Below are positions 1-5,758 of a DNA stretch of 10,748 nucleotides, one piece after another. Source of the DNA: Deltaproteobacteria bacterium. Lineage in GTDB: Bacteria; Desulfobacterota; DSM-4660; Desulfatiglandales; Desulfatiglandaceae. The notes beneath the pieces are model-generated. The model did not search any database and had not been told where the DNA came from. It saw only the letters and a list, made by a program, of their open reading frames with translations. Every line of letters begins with the position of its first letter. Position 1 is the stretch's first letter. The translations under genes and the position numbers were made by a program. The DNA is taken from positions 1-10,748 of the forward strand of contig JABGPV010000179.1 of the NCBI GenBank assembly GCA_018644785.1, given 5' to 3'.

Positions 1-115
1 CTGTAGCATTTTGGTACCCTTTTTTGATGAATACAGTTTTTGCAGCGTTAAGTATGTGGTTAGCCCGGTTTTGACGTTCATTTTCACGAAGTTTTTCTAA
101 AGCTGATTTTTTCAC
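1..115 (-). CDS. TetR-family transcriptional regulator, N-terminal part (runs off the left edge)
   Basis: Reading leftward from a GTG at 113-115 gives 38 codons that stay open to the edge of the window. The peptide begins MKKSALEKLRENERQNR and continues with ILNAAKTVFIKKGYQNAT. This is the classic start of a TetR DNA-binding domain: a basic lead, then helix 1 with the 'IL.AA...F..KGY..AT' signature. The GTG is preceded by GGAG with a 6-base spacer, and an in-frame TAA lies just upstream, so the start is well supported apart from a possible in-frame TTG inside the Shine-Dalgarno. The ligand-binding domain lies outside the window, so the inducer cannot be guessed. It sits downstream of the AOR operon on the same strand but has its own upstream region, with an element at 181-203 that recurs before AOR. 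I infer that it autoregulates and controls the AOR operon. Family call fairly sure; regulon inferred. Confidence 0.8.
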   Translation of the reverse strand, partial: MKKSALEKLRENERQNRANHILNAAKTVFIKKGYQNAT

Positions 116-180
116 TCTTATCTCCAAACATATAAATTATCATAACAATGATTAATAGTATAAAACTTTATTATTTACAA

Positions 181-203
181 TATAACAAGAGTATCTGTCA
201 ACA
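181..203 (-). promoter_or_regulatory. Candidate promoter/operator for the tetR gene
   Basis: This 23-bp element has TAACA at 183-187 and TGTCA at 196-200, which form two half-sites separated by 8 bp. Read on the minus strand it contains a perfect TTGACA (-35 consensus, 201 down to 196). GTAAAT follows at 17-bp spacing and TAAATA at 18 bp, so the -10 is weak. A start of transcription near 166 would leave a leader of about 50 bases before the GTG at 115. The element matches 5414-5436 at 20 of 23 positions, and the similarity continues into the presumed -10 side. The overlap of -35 and half-sites is what a TetR-type repressor site would look like, but no binding is shown. Confidence 0.5.
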
Positions 204-274
204 TACAGCTTCTCTGGTTTCATCATCGAATGACATGAGTTGTCACCGCATCACATATTCTACTTTTTGCCGTG

Positions 275-294
275 CGACCGACCTGAACCGGTCG
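275..294. other. Short inverted repeat between the Fe-S gene and tetR
   Basis: CGACCG (275-280) and CGGTCG (289-294) are perfect complementary arms around an 8-base loop. It lies 38 bases beyond the stop codon of the Fe-S gene, where the operon could end. On the minus strand it is not followed by a T run, so it is not a standard intrinsic terminator for this operon. On the plus strand a run of five T follows after about 8 bases, but no plus-strand gene needs terminating. It could slow or protect the 3' end of the operon message. Apart from this and the promoter element, 116-332 holds nothing I recognise. Confidence 0.3.
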
Positions 295-332
295 AATTTA
301 CTTTTTGACATAATGACTTGAGACAAGGCAGG

Positions 333-1421
333 TTATAGATAGTCGCTGAAGTCAACCCCGCGCGCACGTCCCCTTGCTTCCATCCATTCCGCCTCGCTCT
401 TCAAGGGCGGCACCAGCTCTTCCTGTTTCTTCATAACCATACGGATGGCATCCGTCGGGCATGTGCCTGCGCACAGGCCGCAGCCGATGCATTTCCTCTT
501 GGCCACCAGGTATGCTTCCTCGCCCTCACTGATTGCGTTCACCTGGCAGCGCTCATCCTTGCAGACACCGCATGCCGTGCAGGCGTCAGTGTCGATCTCG
601 GCATAATAGTTCGAATTGACCAGTACCCAGTTATCCGCCATGTTCGCCCGGTTGACATGCGCAAGGAACTGGCAGCAGCAGCCGCAGCAGTTGCAGATGT
701 ACCACTGGTCGCCTATGGTGTTTGACACCTGGTGAACAAGCCCGTCTTCCTCGAATTTGCGAAGCGACTCATGCGCTTGCTCCTTTGAAATTACGTCAAA
801 TCCGGGGATGTCATCGAAAGCCCCGGGCTCGGAGGAAATGGACAGACACCCCCCGGCGGGAAAATCACACCCCTGGCCTATCATGCGTTTTTCCTTCCTG
901 CAAACGCAGTCGTGCGCCGCAAACGATTGATTGCCCTCGAGCAACTTGGAAAGTGAGTTGAAACTCATGGTCTCCCTGCTGTCGGCGATCTGGGTTTGGA
1001 CGGGGATAGTCCTGTGAAACGACGGATTGTTTTCCATCAGCTGTTTCATAAAGATCGGAAGATACGAGTCGCTGAGGGCCGCAAACTCTTCATCCTGCTG
1101 AAAAAGAACTTGTTCGTCATGTATCCAGAGCCACTGGTTGATACCGAAGAGAACGCCGTCCTCGGTAGGTTCCATCTCGGACAGTCCTCGCATGCCCATG
1201 GAATTCAGCGTTTCACTGAAACTGTCAAGGGGTCGCCCGGTGCGCTCAGCGATCTGCTCTGCGGTCTCGGGGTTCATTTTCAGGTCGCAAAAGAGGTCCG
1301 CCTCCTCGGGAGTGAAAACCTTTTTCAGCAGTTTCATTTCGACGCCGCTCTCGGTGGCGGGAAAACCCTGGGGCAAAGTATCGAGAACTCTTGCCAACTT
1401 CCTGTAAATATCGTTACTCAA
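333..1421 (-). CDS. Cysteine-rich 4Fe-4S protein with N-terminal winged-helix-like region and C-terminal 2[4Fe-4S] ferredoxin domain
   Basis: The protein has 362 residues and no signal peptide or membrane segment, so it is probably cytoplasmic. Residues about 30-85 look like a small helical or winged-helix module. The middle carries C172-x-C174-x10-C185-x6-C192 and then a dense C243, C245, C246, C248, C249, C250 cluster. The C-terminal part is a bacterial ferredoxin fold: CxxCxxCx4C at 281-292 and CxxCxxCxxxCP at 311-322. The ferredoxin motifs show that it carries two 4Fe-4S clusters; the middle cysteines could bind a third centre. As the last gene of the AOR operon it may accept electrons from AOR and pass them on, or act as a redox-sensing accessory protein. 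The start is TTG, directly abutting the hypA stop, with a strong Shine-Dalgarno inside hypA. I recognise the domains but not a named gene. Confidence 0.85.
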   Translation of the reverse strand: MSNDIYRKLARVLDTLPQGFPATESGVEMKLLKKVFTPEEADLFCDLKMNPETAEQIAERTGRPLDSFSETLNSMGMRGLSEMEPTEDGVLFGINQWLWIHDEQVLFQQDEEFAALSDSYLPIFMKQLMENNPSFHRTIPVQTQIADSRETMSFNSLSKLLEGNQSFAAHDCVCRKEKRMIGQGCDFPAGGCLSISSEPGAFDDIPGFDVISKEQAHESLRKFEEDGLVHQVSNTIGDQWYICNCCGCCCQFLAHVNRANMADNWVLVNSNYYAEIDTDACTACGVCKDERCQVNAISEGEEAYLVAKRKCIGCGLCAGTCPTDAIRMVMKKQEELVPPLKSEAEWMEARGRARGVDFSDYL

Positions 1422-1775
1422 TCAGATCACCTCCATATGTTTCACATAAATATCCCCGCCGGATACCAGCCGTAAACCCTCCGTGGCTCCGCATTGAGTA
1501 CAGACTGCCTCATCAATTTTACCATCCGGGAGTTCAAAGTCTTTTCTGCATTTTTCGCAGCCCATTACAATGGGGTCTATTTCAAGTTCCAGTTTTGCCC
1601 CCTCGGTAACTGTTCCTCGGCTGACATAGCCAAAAGCGTGCTGAAGAAGCTCTTCCACAAGGCCGCTTAGTTCTCCCGCCCCTATCGTAATTGAGGTAAC
1701 CTTTCTCGCATTATTTGCTTCGGCGTGTTTTTCCACTACTTTCTGTATATTTCTAAGCACACCCATTTCATGCAT
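1422..1775 (-). CDS. hypA: HypA/HybF-type nickel metallochaperone
   Basis: The 117-residue length is normal for HypA. The protein starts Met-His-Glu, the N-terminal nickel-binding motif of the family. It has the zinc-binding pair of CxxC motifs at C73/C76 and C92/C95. In NiFe-hydrogenase maturation HypA passes nickel to the large subunit with HypB. No hydrogenase, hypB or other hyp gene is in this window; instead it sits in an AOR operon between the CoA ligase and the Fe-S protein. It may serve a hydrogenase encoded elsewhere, or be a paralogue used for another metalloenzyme. The ATG has AAAGGA upstream with a 6-base spacer. The sequence looks more AT-rich than the ligase and AOR genes on its upstream side. 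Family assignment is firm; the partner is unknown. Confidence 0.9.
   Translation of the reverse strand: MHEMGVLRNIQKVVEKHAEANNARKVTSITIGAGELSGLVEELLQHAFGYVSRGTVTEGAKLELEIDPIVMGCEKCRKDFELPDGKIDEAVCTQCGATEGLRLVSGGDIYVKHMEVI
1425..1434 (-). promoter_or_regulatory. Strong ribosome binding site inside hypA that sets a TTG start
   Basis: On the minus strand GGAGGTGATC is almost a full complement of the 16S anti-Shine-Dalgarno. It lies within the last three sense codons of hypA (Glu-Val-Ile). The hypA TGA (1424-1422) is immediately followed by TTG (1421-1419), which begins the Fe-S protein. There is no nearby in-frame ATG. The arrangement points to translational coupling, with the strong site compensating for the weak start codon. 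Confidence 0.8.
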
Positions 1776-1854
1776 GTAAATTCCTTTACTTCTTCCAATA
1801 TGTTTGCGGTGTTTTACTTAAATGTAATTAATACTTCAAACTCTATATGCTATC

Positions 1855-3390
1855 TCATAACGTAGGTAACAATTTTCCCAGTTCCCTTCGCATGATTTTG
1901 CCGGTGCTGGTGGTTGGCAATGCATCTACAAAATGTACGTCACGGGGCAATTTGTAGGCCGCCAGGTGCTGCCGGCAAAACTCGATGATCTCTGTTTTGT
2001 CGGCCGCTGCATCGGTTTTCACTACAATAAAGGCATGGGCCAGCTCCCCCTTGAGTTCATCGGGAACCTTTCCCACAGCCGCCATGGCCACGGCAGGGTG
2101 TTTCAACAACACCCGCTCGATTTCAGCAGGATACACGTTGTAACCGGCCGTTACGATCATGTCTTTGCGCCGGTCCACAAGGAAAATGCAGCCCTCTTCG
2201 TCCATATAACCCACATCACCCGAGTGCAGCCATCCATCAGGCTCAATGGTTTCGGCAGTCGCCGTATCGTTGCCCCAGTATTTTTCCATTACAATGGGGC
2301 CGCGGATCATCAATTCCCCCGGTTCGTCTACAGGCATGGTTTTTAACGGGTCCCCAAAATCAACGATTTTCGCCTCGACATAGGGCAGCTGCACACCGAT
2401 GGATCCGTGTTTGGCCTTGTTGTAGCAGGGGAAGGTGGTGCCAAGGCCAGCAATTTCCGTCATACCCCACAGCTCGATCAGCGGGCAGCCAAATCGCGAT
2501 TCCACCTCGCGCATCTTGTCCACCGACATGGTCTGCCCCCCGACGGTGCATCGTGTCAGGGAGCTTACGTCAAACTCGCCCAGTTCAGGATGGTTGAGAA
2601 AGAGCAGGTACATGGTCGGCACCCCTTCGAACATGGTGGCGCGGTGCTCCTGGATCGCCCCAAGGGCTTCCTTCTCATCGAATCGGGGCAGCAAGACCAG
2701 CTTACCGCCCAGCGCTATCATGCCGTTCATGACCACGTTGCCATACACATGGGCCGACGGCAGGGCCGTTACCGCGCAGTCCTGGGCGGTCTTGACATGC
2801 ATATTGGCGGTCATAAAAGTGTTGGTCAGCACGGCCCGGTGGCTCAGCGCCGCCCCTTTGGGATGTCCCGTAGTACCGGACGTGTAGCAGATCGTGGAGA
2901 TGTCCTCCGGCCTTCTTTCACAAACCCGTGCTTCCGGTGAGCTGTTTTCCACCAGGGCGGGAAAGTCAAGAATAGAATCGTTTACCTTCTCGTAGCTGAT
3001 CACATGGGCAAGGTTTTCGACATCGGCAACAGCCGCATGGGTCGCCTCGGCTTTCTCCGCCGACAGGATAATAGCCTTGGAACCGCAGTCCTCCAGCACG
3101 AACCTAACCTCCTGCGGGGTGAGCATGACATTAATGGGATTGATCACCGCACCGGCCTTCGCTATGGCATAGTACGAGACAACCCACTGCCAGGCGTTGT
3201 TGGAGTACAGCGACACCCGGTCTCCCGGGACAATACCCAGCTCTGCAAGGGCATTGGCCATTCGATTGCTCAACGTCTCAAGTTCGTTGAATGTAAAGCG
3301 CCGGTCCTGAAAAACCAGGGCCGTCTTATCACCGTGAGACCGTGCCGCTGCCGGCAGTATCTCCCCGATGTTTTTTATGTCTGAAATCAT
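1855..3390 (-). CDS. AMP-forming acyl-CoA ligase (fatty/aromatic acid-CoA synthetase)
   Basis: This 511-residue protein is a complete class I adenylate-forming enzyme of the ANL superfamily. It joins a carboxylic acid to CoA through an acyl-AMP intermediate. Visible core motifs are the phosphate-binding loop YTSGTTGHPKG (about 169-179), GVPT (257-260), LWGMTE (307-312), the hinge-region GWLHSGDVG (386-394) with its ribose-binding Asp, RRKDMI (407-412), the CoA-tunnel region GYNVYPAEIE, and TSTGKI with the catalytic Lys near 498. No membrane segment is seen. The acid cannot be identified from these motifs; medium/long-chain or aromatic acids are all possible. A TTG lies one codon upstream (3393), but I prefer the ATG at 3390, which sits 5 bases after AGGGGG. 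The gene begins 33 bases after AOR ends, so it very probably activates the acid that AOR makes, or supplies the reverse route. Confidence 0.9.
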   Translation of the reverse strand: MISDIKNIGEILPAAARSHGDKTALVFQDRRFTFNELETLSNRMANALAELGIVPGDRVSLYSNNAWQWVVSYYAIAKAGAVINPINVMLTPQEVRFVLEDCGSKAIILSAEKAEATHAAVADVENLAHVISYEKVNDSILDFPALVENSSPEARVCERRPEDISTICYTSGTTGHPKGAALSHRAVLTNTFMTANMHVKTAQDCAVTALPSAHVYGNVVMNGMIALGGKLVLLPRFDEKEALGAIQEHRATMFEGVPTMYLLFLNHPELGEFDVSSLTRCTVGGQTMSVDKMREVESRFGCPLIELWGMTEIAGLGTTFPCYNKAKHGSIGVQLPYVEAKIVDFGDPLKTMPVDEPGELMIRGPIVMEKYWGNDTATAETIEPDGWLHSGDVGYMDEEGCIFLVDRRKDMIVTAGYNVYPAEIERVLLKHPAVAMAAVGKVPDELKGELAHAFIVVKTDAAADKTEIIEFCRQHLAAYKLPRDVHFVDALPTTSTGKIMRRELGKLLPTL

Positions 3391-3423
3391 CAAAACCCCC
3401 TTTCATACAGATATGCCTCGTTA

Positions 3424-5163
3424 TTATTCAAAATCGAAGATCGCATCAAGTTCCTCGTCTTTCACCTGAAAGGTAATATCATGCGGCGGCACCGGCTCGG
3501 TTTTGAAAAAGGCCGGCAGCCGGTCGTGCTGACGGGTAAAACCGGCGGCCTTGTTGAAATCACGCTCCATGGTCAGCACCTTCCGGCCCAGGGCGGCCAC
3601 ATCGTCGCCCGTCAGGTTCAGGCCGGAAAAGCTGTTGAGCATGTCCACCAGGGCCTGGAAGGTCTCGGGCTGGTCCAGGGTGGCAAATGCTACAAACAGA
3701 CACATTCCCGTGCAGTCCAGCGCCGCGGTGGCAATCTGCAGCTCCTGCGAGGTCGCTGCCTGGCCTTCGGGGCTGAGCGGGTCGAGATCCCCGCCGACGT
3801 TGAACACGTTCTGGGCAATTACATACCCGGCAGTATGATCGGCGCCCATGGTTGTGGTAGCATAGGTCACCCCGATGCCCTGGATGGCGCGCGGATCGTA
3901 GGCAGGCATGGCCTGGCCTTTGGTCACCGGTACGCGCTCGACGCCGAAAACCTTTCCGGTCACGGCCGCACCGTTTCCTATAATCCGGCCCAGGGGCGTG
4001 CCTTTCCCCACCTCTTTGACCAGGTTGATGGCTGCTTCGGCATCGCCGAACTCTGCCAGCCCGGCCTCCATGACCACCCCGATGGCAACACCTATATCAA
4101 TGGTGTCCACACCGATATCATCATCCAGAAAATCAAGGGTGGCAATGGCGTCGATATCATCAATGCCGCAGTGGCCCCCGTGGGCCCAGACCGTTTCATA
4201 TTCGGGCTGCTTGGTCAGGTACCGACCGTCTTTGTCGTGATAAATACCCGAGCAGCGGATGACGCACCCCTTGTGGCACCCGTGGGTGGCCTTACCCCCC
4301 CGGGCTTTTTCCAGGTCTGCCACGACTTCACCGCAAATCTTTCCGGCACCGTCAAATCGCCCCTGTTTGAAATTAAAAGTCGGATAGGCGCCCACTTCAT
4401 TAAGCGCGTTGGTAACACCGTTGGTGCCATACATGGGAAGGGTCTCGGAGGTAACCGGATGGGCTTTCAGGCCCTTGACCCACTCCTTGTTGGCGGCGTT
4501 GAACTTTTCCGGGTCTGCGGCAGATCGCGTTTTTGTGCCGGCATCGTCGATGACGATCACCTTGACGCCTTTGGCACCCATCACCGCACCCACACCGCCC
4601 CGACCGGCATGGCGCGTGGGTCGAAGCTCGGGGTCCGTACAAGCAATTGAAGCGGCCGACAGTTTCATCTCGCCGGCAGGCCCGATGGACACACAGGAAA
4701 TCTTATCGCCGTATTCTTTTGTCATGCGGGCGACCAGATCGTAGTTGGTCATCATTCTCAGGTCGTTATCCGGCAGTATTTCAGCCCCGTTCTGGTTGAT
4801 GAGCACTTTGTAAAGGGTGTCATCGGCCGGTTTGCCCTCCAGAATAATGGCGGCATAGCCCAGGCGGGCCAGCATCTGGGAAGGCTGACCGCCGGCATTG
4901 GATTCCTTGATGCCGCCGGTAAGCGGGCTCTTGCAACCGATGGAAAGTCGGCCGGACATGGCCCCCATAGAGCCGCTTAAGAGCCCCGGGGCAATTACAA
5001 GCTTGTTATCAGCGCCCAGTGGATGACACAGGGGCGGTACCTCTGTGGATACAATAACCGAAGTCAGTCCCCGGCCGCCCAGTCCGGCATAGTCTCCGAT
5101 GGTTTCCTCACTGACCGCCGGGCCGGATTCGTTACTCATATTTATTCTCAGAACCTTTTCCAT
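3424..5163 (-). CDS. Aldehyde ferredoxin oxidoreductase (tungsten/molybdenum bis-pterin enzyme)
   Basis: This 579-residue protein fits the AOR family (Pyrococcus AOR is about 605). AOR enzymes interconvert aldehydes and carboxylates using ferredoxin and a tungsten bis-pyranopterin. N-terminal landmarks are GLGGRGLTS (26-34), SGRLSIGCKSPLTGG (70-84) and AGRGGVGAVMGAKG (186-199). The cluster ligands are C296, C300 and C304, with C488 as the likely fourth in DCTGMCLF. The YDPRAIQGIGVTYATTTMGADHTAG stretch (422-446) is typical of family domain 2/3. The first cysteine pair is spaced CxxxC rather than the CxxC of the archaeal enzyme. No signal peptide is present, so it is cytoplasmic. The ATG follows AAGGAGG with a 6-base spacer. 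It is the first gene of the operon; its leader contains an MFS remnant and the shared TetR-like element. Substrate unknown. Confidence 0.92.
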   Translation of the reverse strand: MEKVLRINMSNESGPAVSEETIGDYAGLGGRGLTSVIVSTEVPPLCHPLGADNKLVIAPGLLSGSMGAMSGRLSIGCKSPLTGGIKESNAGGQPSQMLARLGYAAIILEGKPADDTLYKVLINQNGAEILPDNDLRMMTNYDLVARMTKEYGDKISCVSIGPAGEMKLSAASIACTDPELRPTRHAGRGGVGAVMGAKGVKVIVIDDAGTKTRSAADPEKFNAANKEWVKGLKAHPVTSETLPMYGTNGVTNALNEVGAYPTFNFKQGRFDGAGKICGEVVADLEKARGGKATHGCHKGCVIRCSGIYHDKDGRYLTKQPEYETVWAHGGHCGIDDIDAIATLDFLDDDIGVDTIDIGVAIGVVMEAGLAEFGDAEAAINLVKEVGKGTPLGRIIGNGAAVTGKVFGVERVPVTKGQAMPAYDPRAIQGIGVTYATTTMGADHTAGYVIAQNVFNVGGDLDPLSPEGQAATSQELQIATAALDCTGMCLFVAFATLDQPETFQALVDMLNSFSGLNLTGDDVAALGRKVLTMERDFNKAAGFTRQHDRLPAFFKTEPVPPHDITFQVKDEELDAIFDFE

Positions 5164-5175
5164 GGCATGCCTCCT

Positions 5176-5382
5176 TATTATTTACGTTGGTTGTGACCAC
5201 CCACCAGAGATCGGTTGAAAGGCTTTACGAAATCGCCGGTTCCGTTTCAGTATTTGGGTCTTCCACTCCCATGGCAAGGACAAGCACGAGGTGACAGGCC
5301 ACAACGGTTGATCCGACGCACACAAGGCCGATTATCTGGTATAAATTGGCCGTGATTAGATGCACCCGCCAAGGGCGGGCAT
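5176..5382 (-). repeat. Repeat copy A: MFS gene 3' end plus conserved non-coding flank
   Basis: This 207-bp unit is homologous to 5554-5758 and to 10545-10748. It starts at TATTATTTA beside the AOR Shine-Dalgarno and ends at 5382. About 49 bp of it lie beyond the transporter stop codon, so the conservation includes non-coding DNA. It shares with the right-edge copy a one-base deletion in the flank (AGATC where copy 1 has ATGATC). It is the most diverged of the three. Confidence 0.85.
5225..5382 (-). pseudogene. Remnant of the 3' end of an MFS transporter gene in the AOR operon leader
   Basis: This stretch matches the last ~51 codons of the MFS genes at 5604 and 7868, including the same terminal TAA at 5225-5227. 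Read in the parent frame it still gives LITANLYQIIGLVC and ends with EDPNTETEPAIS, with no internal stop across about 44 codons. Next to its upstream edge there is a 2-base insertion (around 5365-5375) that breaks the frame into a short ATG peptide ending in TAA. Homology stops abruptly at 5382; the bases beyond belong to the promoter/operator region, so at least 339 codons of the original gene are missing. It lacks a ribosome binding site and cannot make a transporter. It mixes features of copy 1 (EDPNTE) with features of the right-edge copy (QIIGL and the bases at 5373-5382), so it is not simply a recent copy of either. Confidence 0.85.
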
Positions 5383-5395
5383 AGACAAATAATAT

Positions 5396-5408
5396 ATAAC
5401 AGTGTTAT
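5396..5408. promoter_or_regulatory. Palindrome near the predicted AOR operon transcription start
   Basis: ATAACA-G-TGTTAT is a perfect inverted repeat around one central base. An overlapping pair, ACAGT (5399-5403) and ACTGT (5410-5414), is also complementary. It lies where the -10 region and the start of transcription would fall if 5434-5429 is the -35. A second operator for the same or another regulator is plausible; no equivalent is visible before tetR. Confidence 0.4.
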
Positions 5409-5413
5409 TACTG

Positions 5414-5436
5414 TATAACAGGTGTACCTGTCAACA
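5414..5436 (-). promoter_or_regulatory. Candidate promoter/operator of the AOR operon, shared with tetR
   Basis: The element carries TAACA (5416-5420) and TGTCA (5429-5433) half-sites with 8 bp between. It is a better palindrome than its tetR counterpart, with arms extending through ACAGGT and ACCTGT around a 2-base centre. On the minus strand it contains a perfect TTGACA; GTAATA follows at 17 bp and TAATAA at 18 bp. A start near 5400 would give a leader of about 235 bases that carries the MFS remnant before the AOR ATG. Twenty of 23 positions match 181-203. I infer control by the TetR protein encoded at the left edge. Confidence 0.55.
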
Positions 5437-5474
5437 ATAAAATTTCTTTGTCATCATCATCAAAGCTGAGGAAA

Positions 5475-5525
5475 CTACTTCATTCTTTTCTTCAATTCCG
5501 ACATTGTCAGGTTGATTTGCCCCAT
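5475..5525 (-). CDS. Possible 16-codon short ORF in the AOR upstream region
   Basis: On the minus strand an ATG at 5525 opens a 16-codon frame (MGQINLTMSELKKRMK) ending in TAG. It is preceded by AAGGTGG, a good Shine-Dalgarno with a short 3-base spacer. It lies between the 3' flank of MFS copy 1 and the AOR promoter element. It might be a real small peptide, or the surviving 5' end of a gene lost when this junction formed. With only 16 codons, chance is a real alternative. The rest of 5383-5553 holds only the promoter/operator elements. Confidence 0.2.
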   Translation of the reverse strand: MGQINLTMSELKKRMK

Positions 5526-5553
5526 TAACCACCTTCTTTAGACGTATGTTCAA

Positions 5554-5758
5554 TATTATTTACATTGGTTGTGATCATCCACCGGATGATCGGCTGAAAG
5601 GTTTTACGAAACCGCCGGTTCCGGTTCAGTATTTGGGTCTTCCACCCCCATGGCAAGGGCAACCAGGGGAAGGCCGGCCACAACGGTGGATCCGAAACAC
5701 ATTATGCCGATCATCCGGTATGAATAGGCCGTGATTAGATACGCGCCAAGGGCGGGCA
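5554..5758 (-). repeat. Repeat copy B: MFS copy 1 3' end plus conserved flank
   Basis: This unit overlaps the last ~51 codons of the intact MFS gene ending at 5604 and extends 50 bp past the stop to TATTATTTA at 5554. It is the reference form for copies A (5176) and C (10545). The second MFS gene (stop at 7868) shares the coding part but loses similarity about 12 bases after its stop, so its flank has been replaced. Confidence 0.85.
5573..5591 (-). other. Perfect hairpin downstream of MFS copy 1
   Basis: GATCATCC (5573-5580) and GGATGATC (5584-5591) form 8-bp perfect arms around a 3-base loop, 12 bases beyond the transporter stop codon. A T run does not follow on the minus strand, so it is not a classic intrinsic terminator, but it may stabilise the 3' end or act as a Rho-dependent pause. 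Copies A and C carry a one-base deletion in one arm, so the hairpin is intact only here. Confidence 0.4.

Noticed and set aside
275..300. Intrinsic terminator of the AOR operon
   Set aside because: The hairpin is real, but on the minus strand it is not followed by a T run, so I list it only as an inverted repeat.
996..1475. A 159-codon plus-strand open frame opposite the Fe-S protein and the hypA junction
   Set aside because: It overlaps two supported minus-strand genes on the other strand and shows no domain.
3481..4650. A 389-codon plus-strand open frame opposite the AOR gene
   Set aside because: It lies entirely antisense to a clear AOR, has no recognisable family features, and is explained by GC-rich third positions leaving the opposite frame open.
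5176..5758. Insertion sequence or transposon ends as the cause of the repeated MFS ends
   Set aside because: I found no transposase gene, no clear terminal inverted repeats and no target-site duplications around the repeat copies; homologous recombination between gene copies is simpler.
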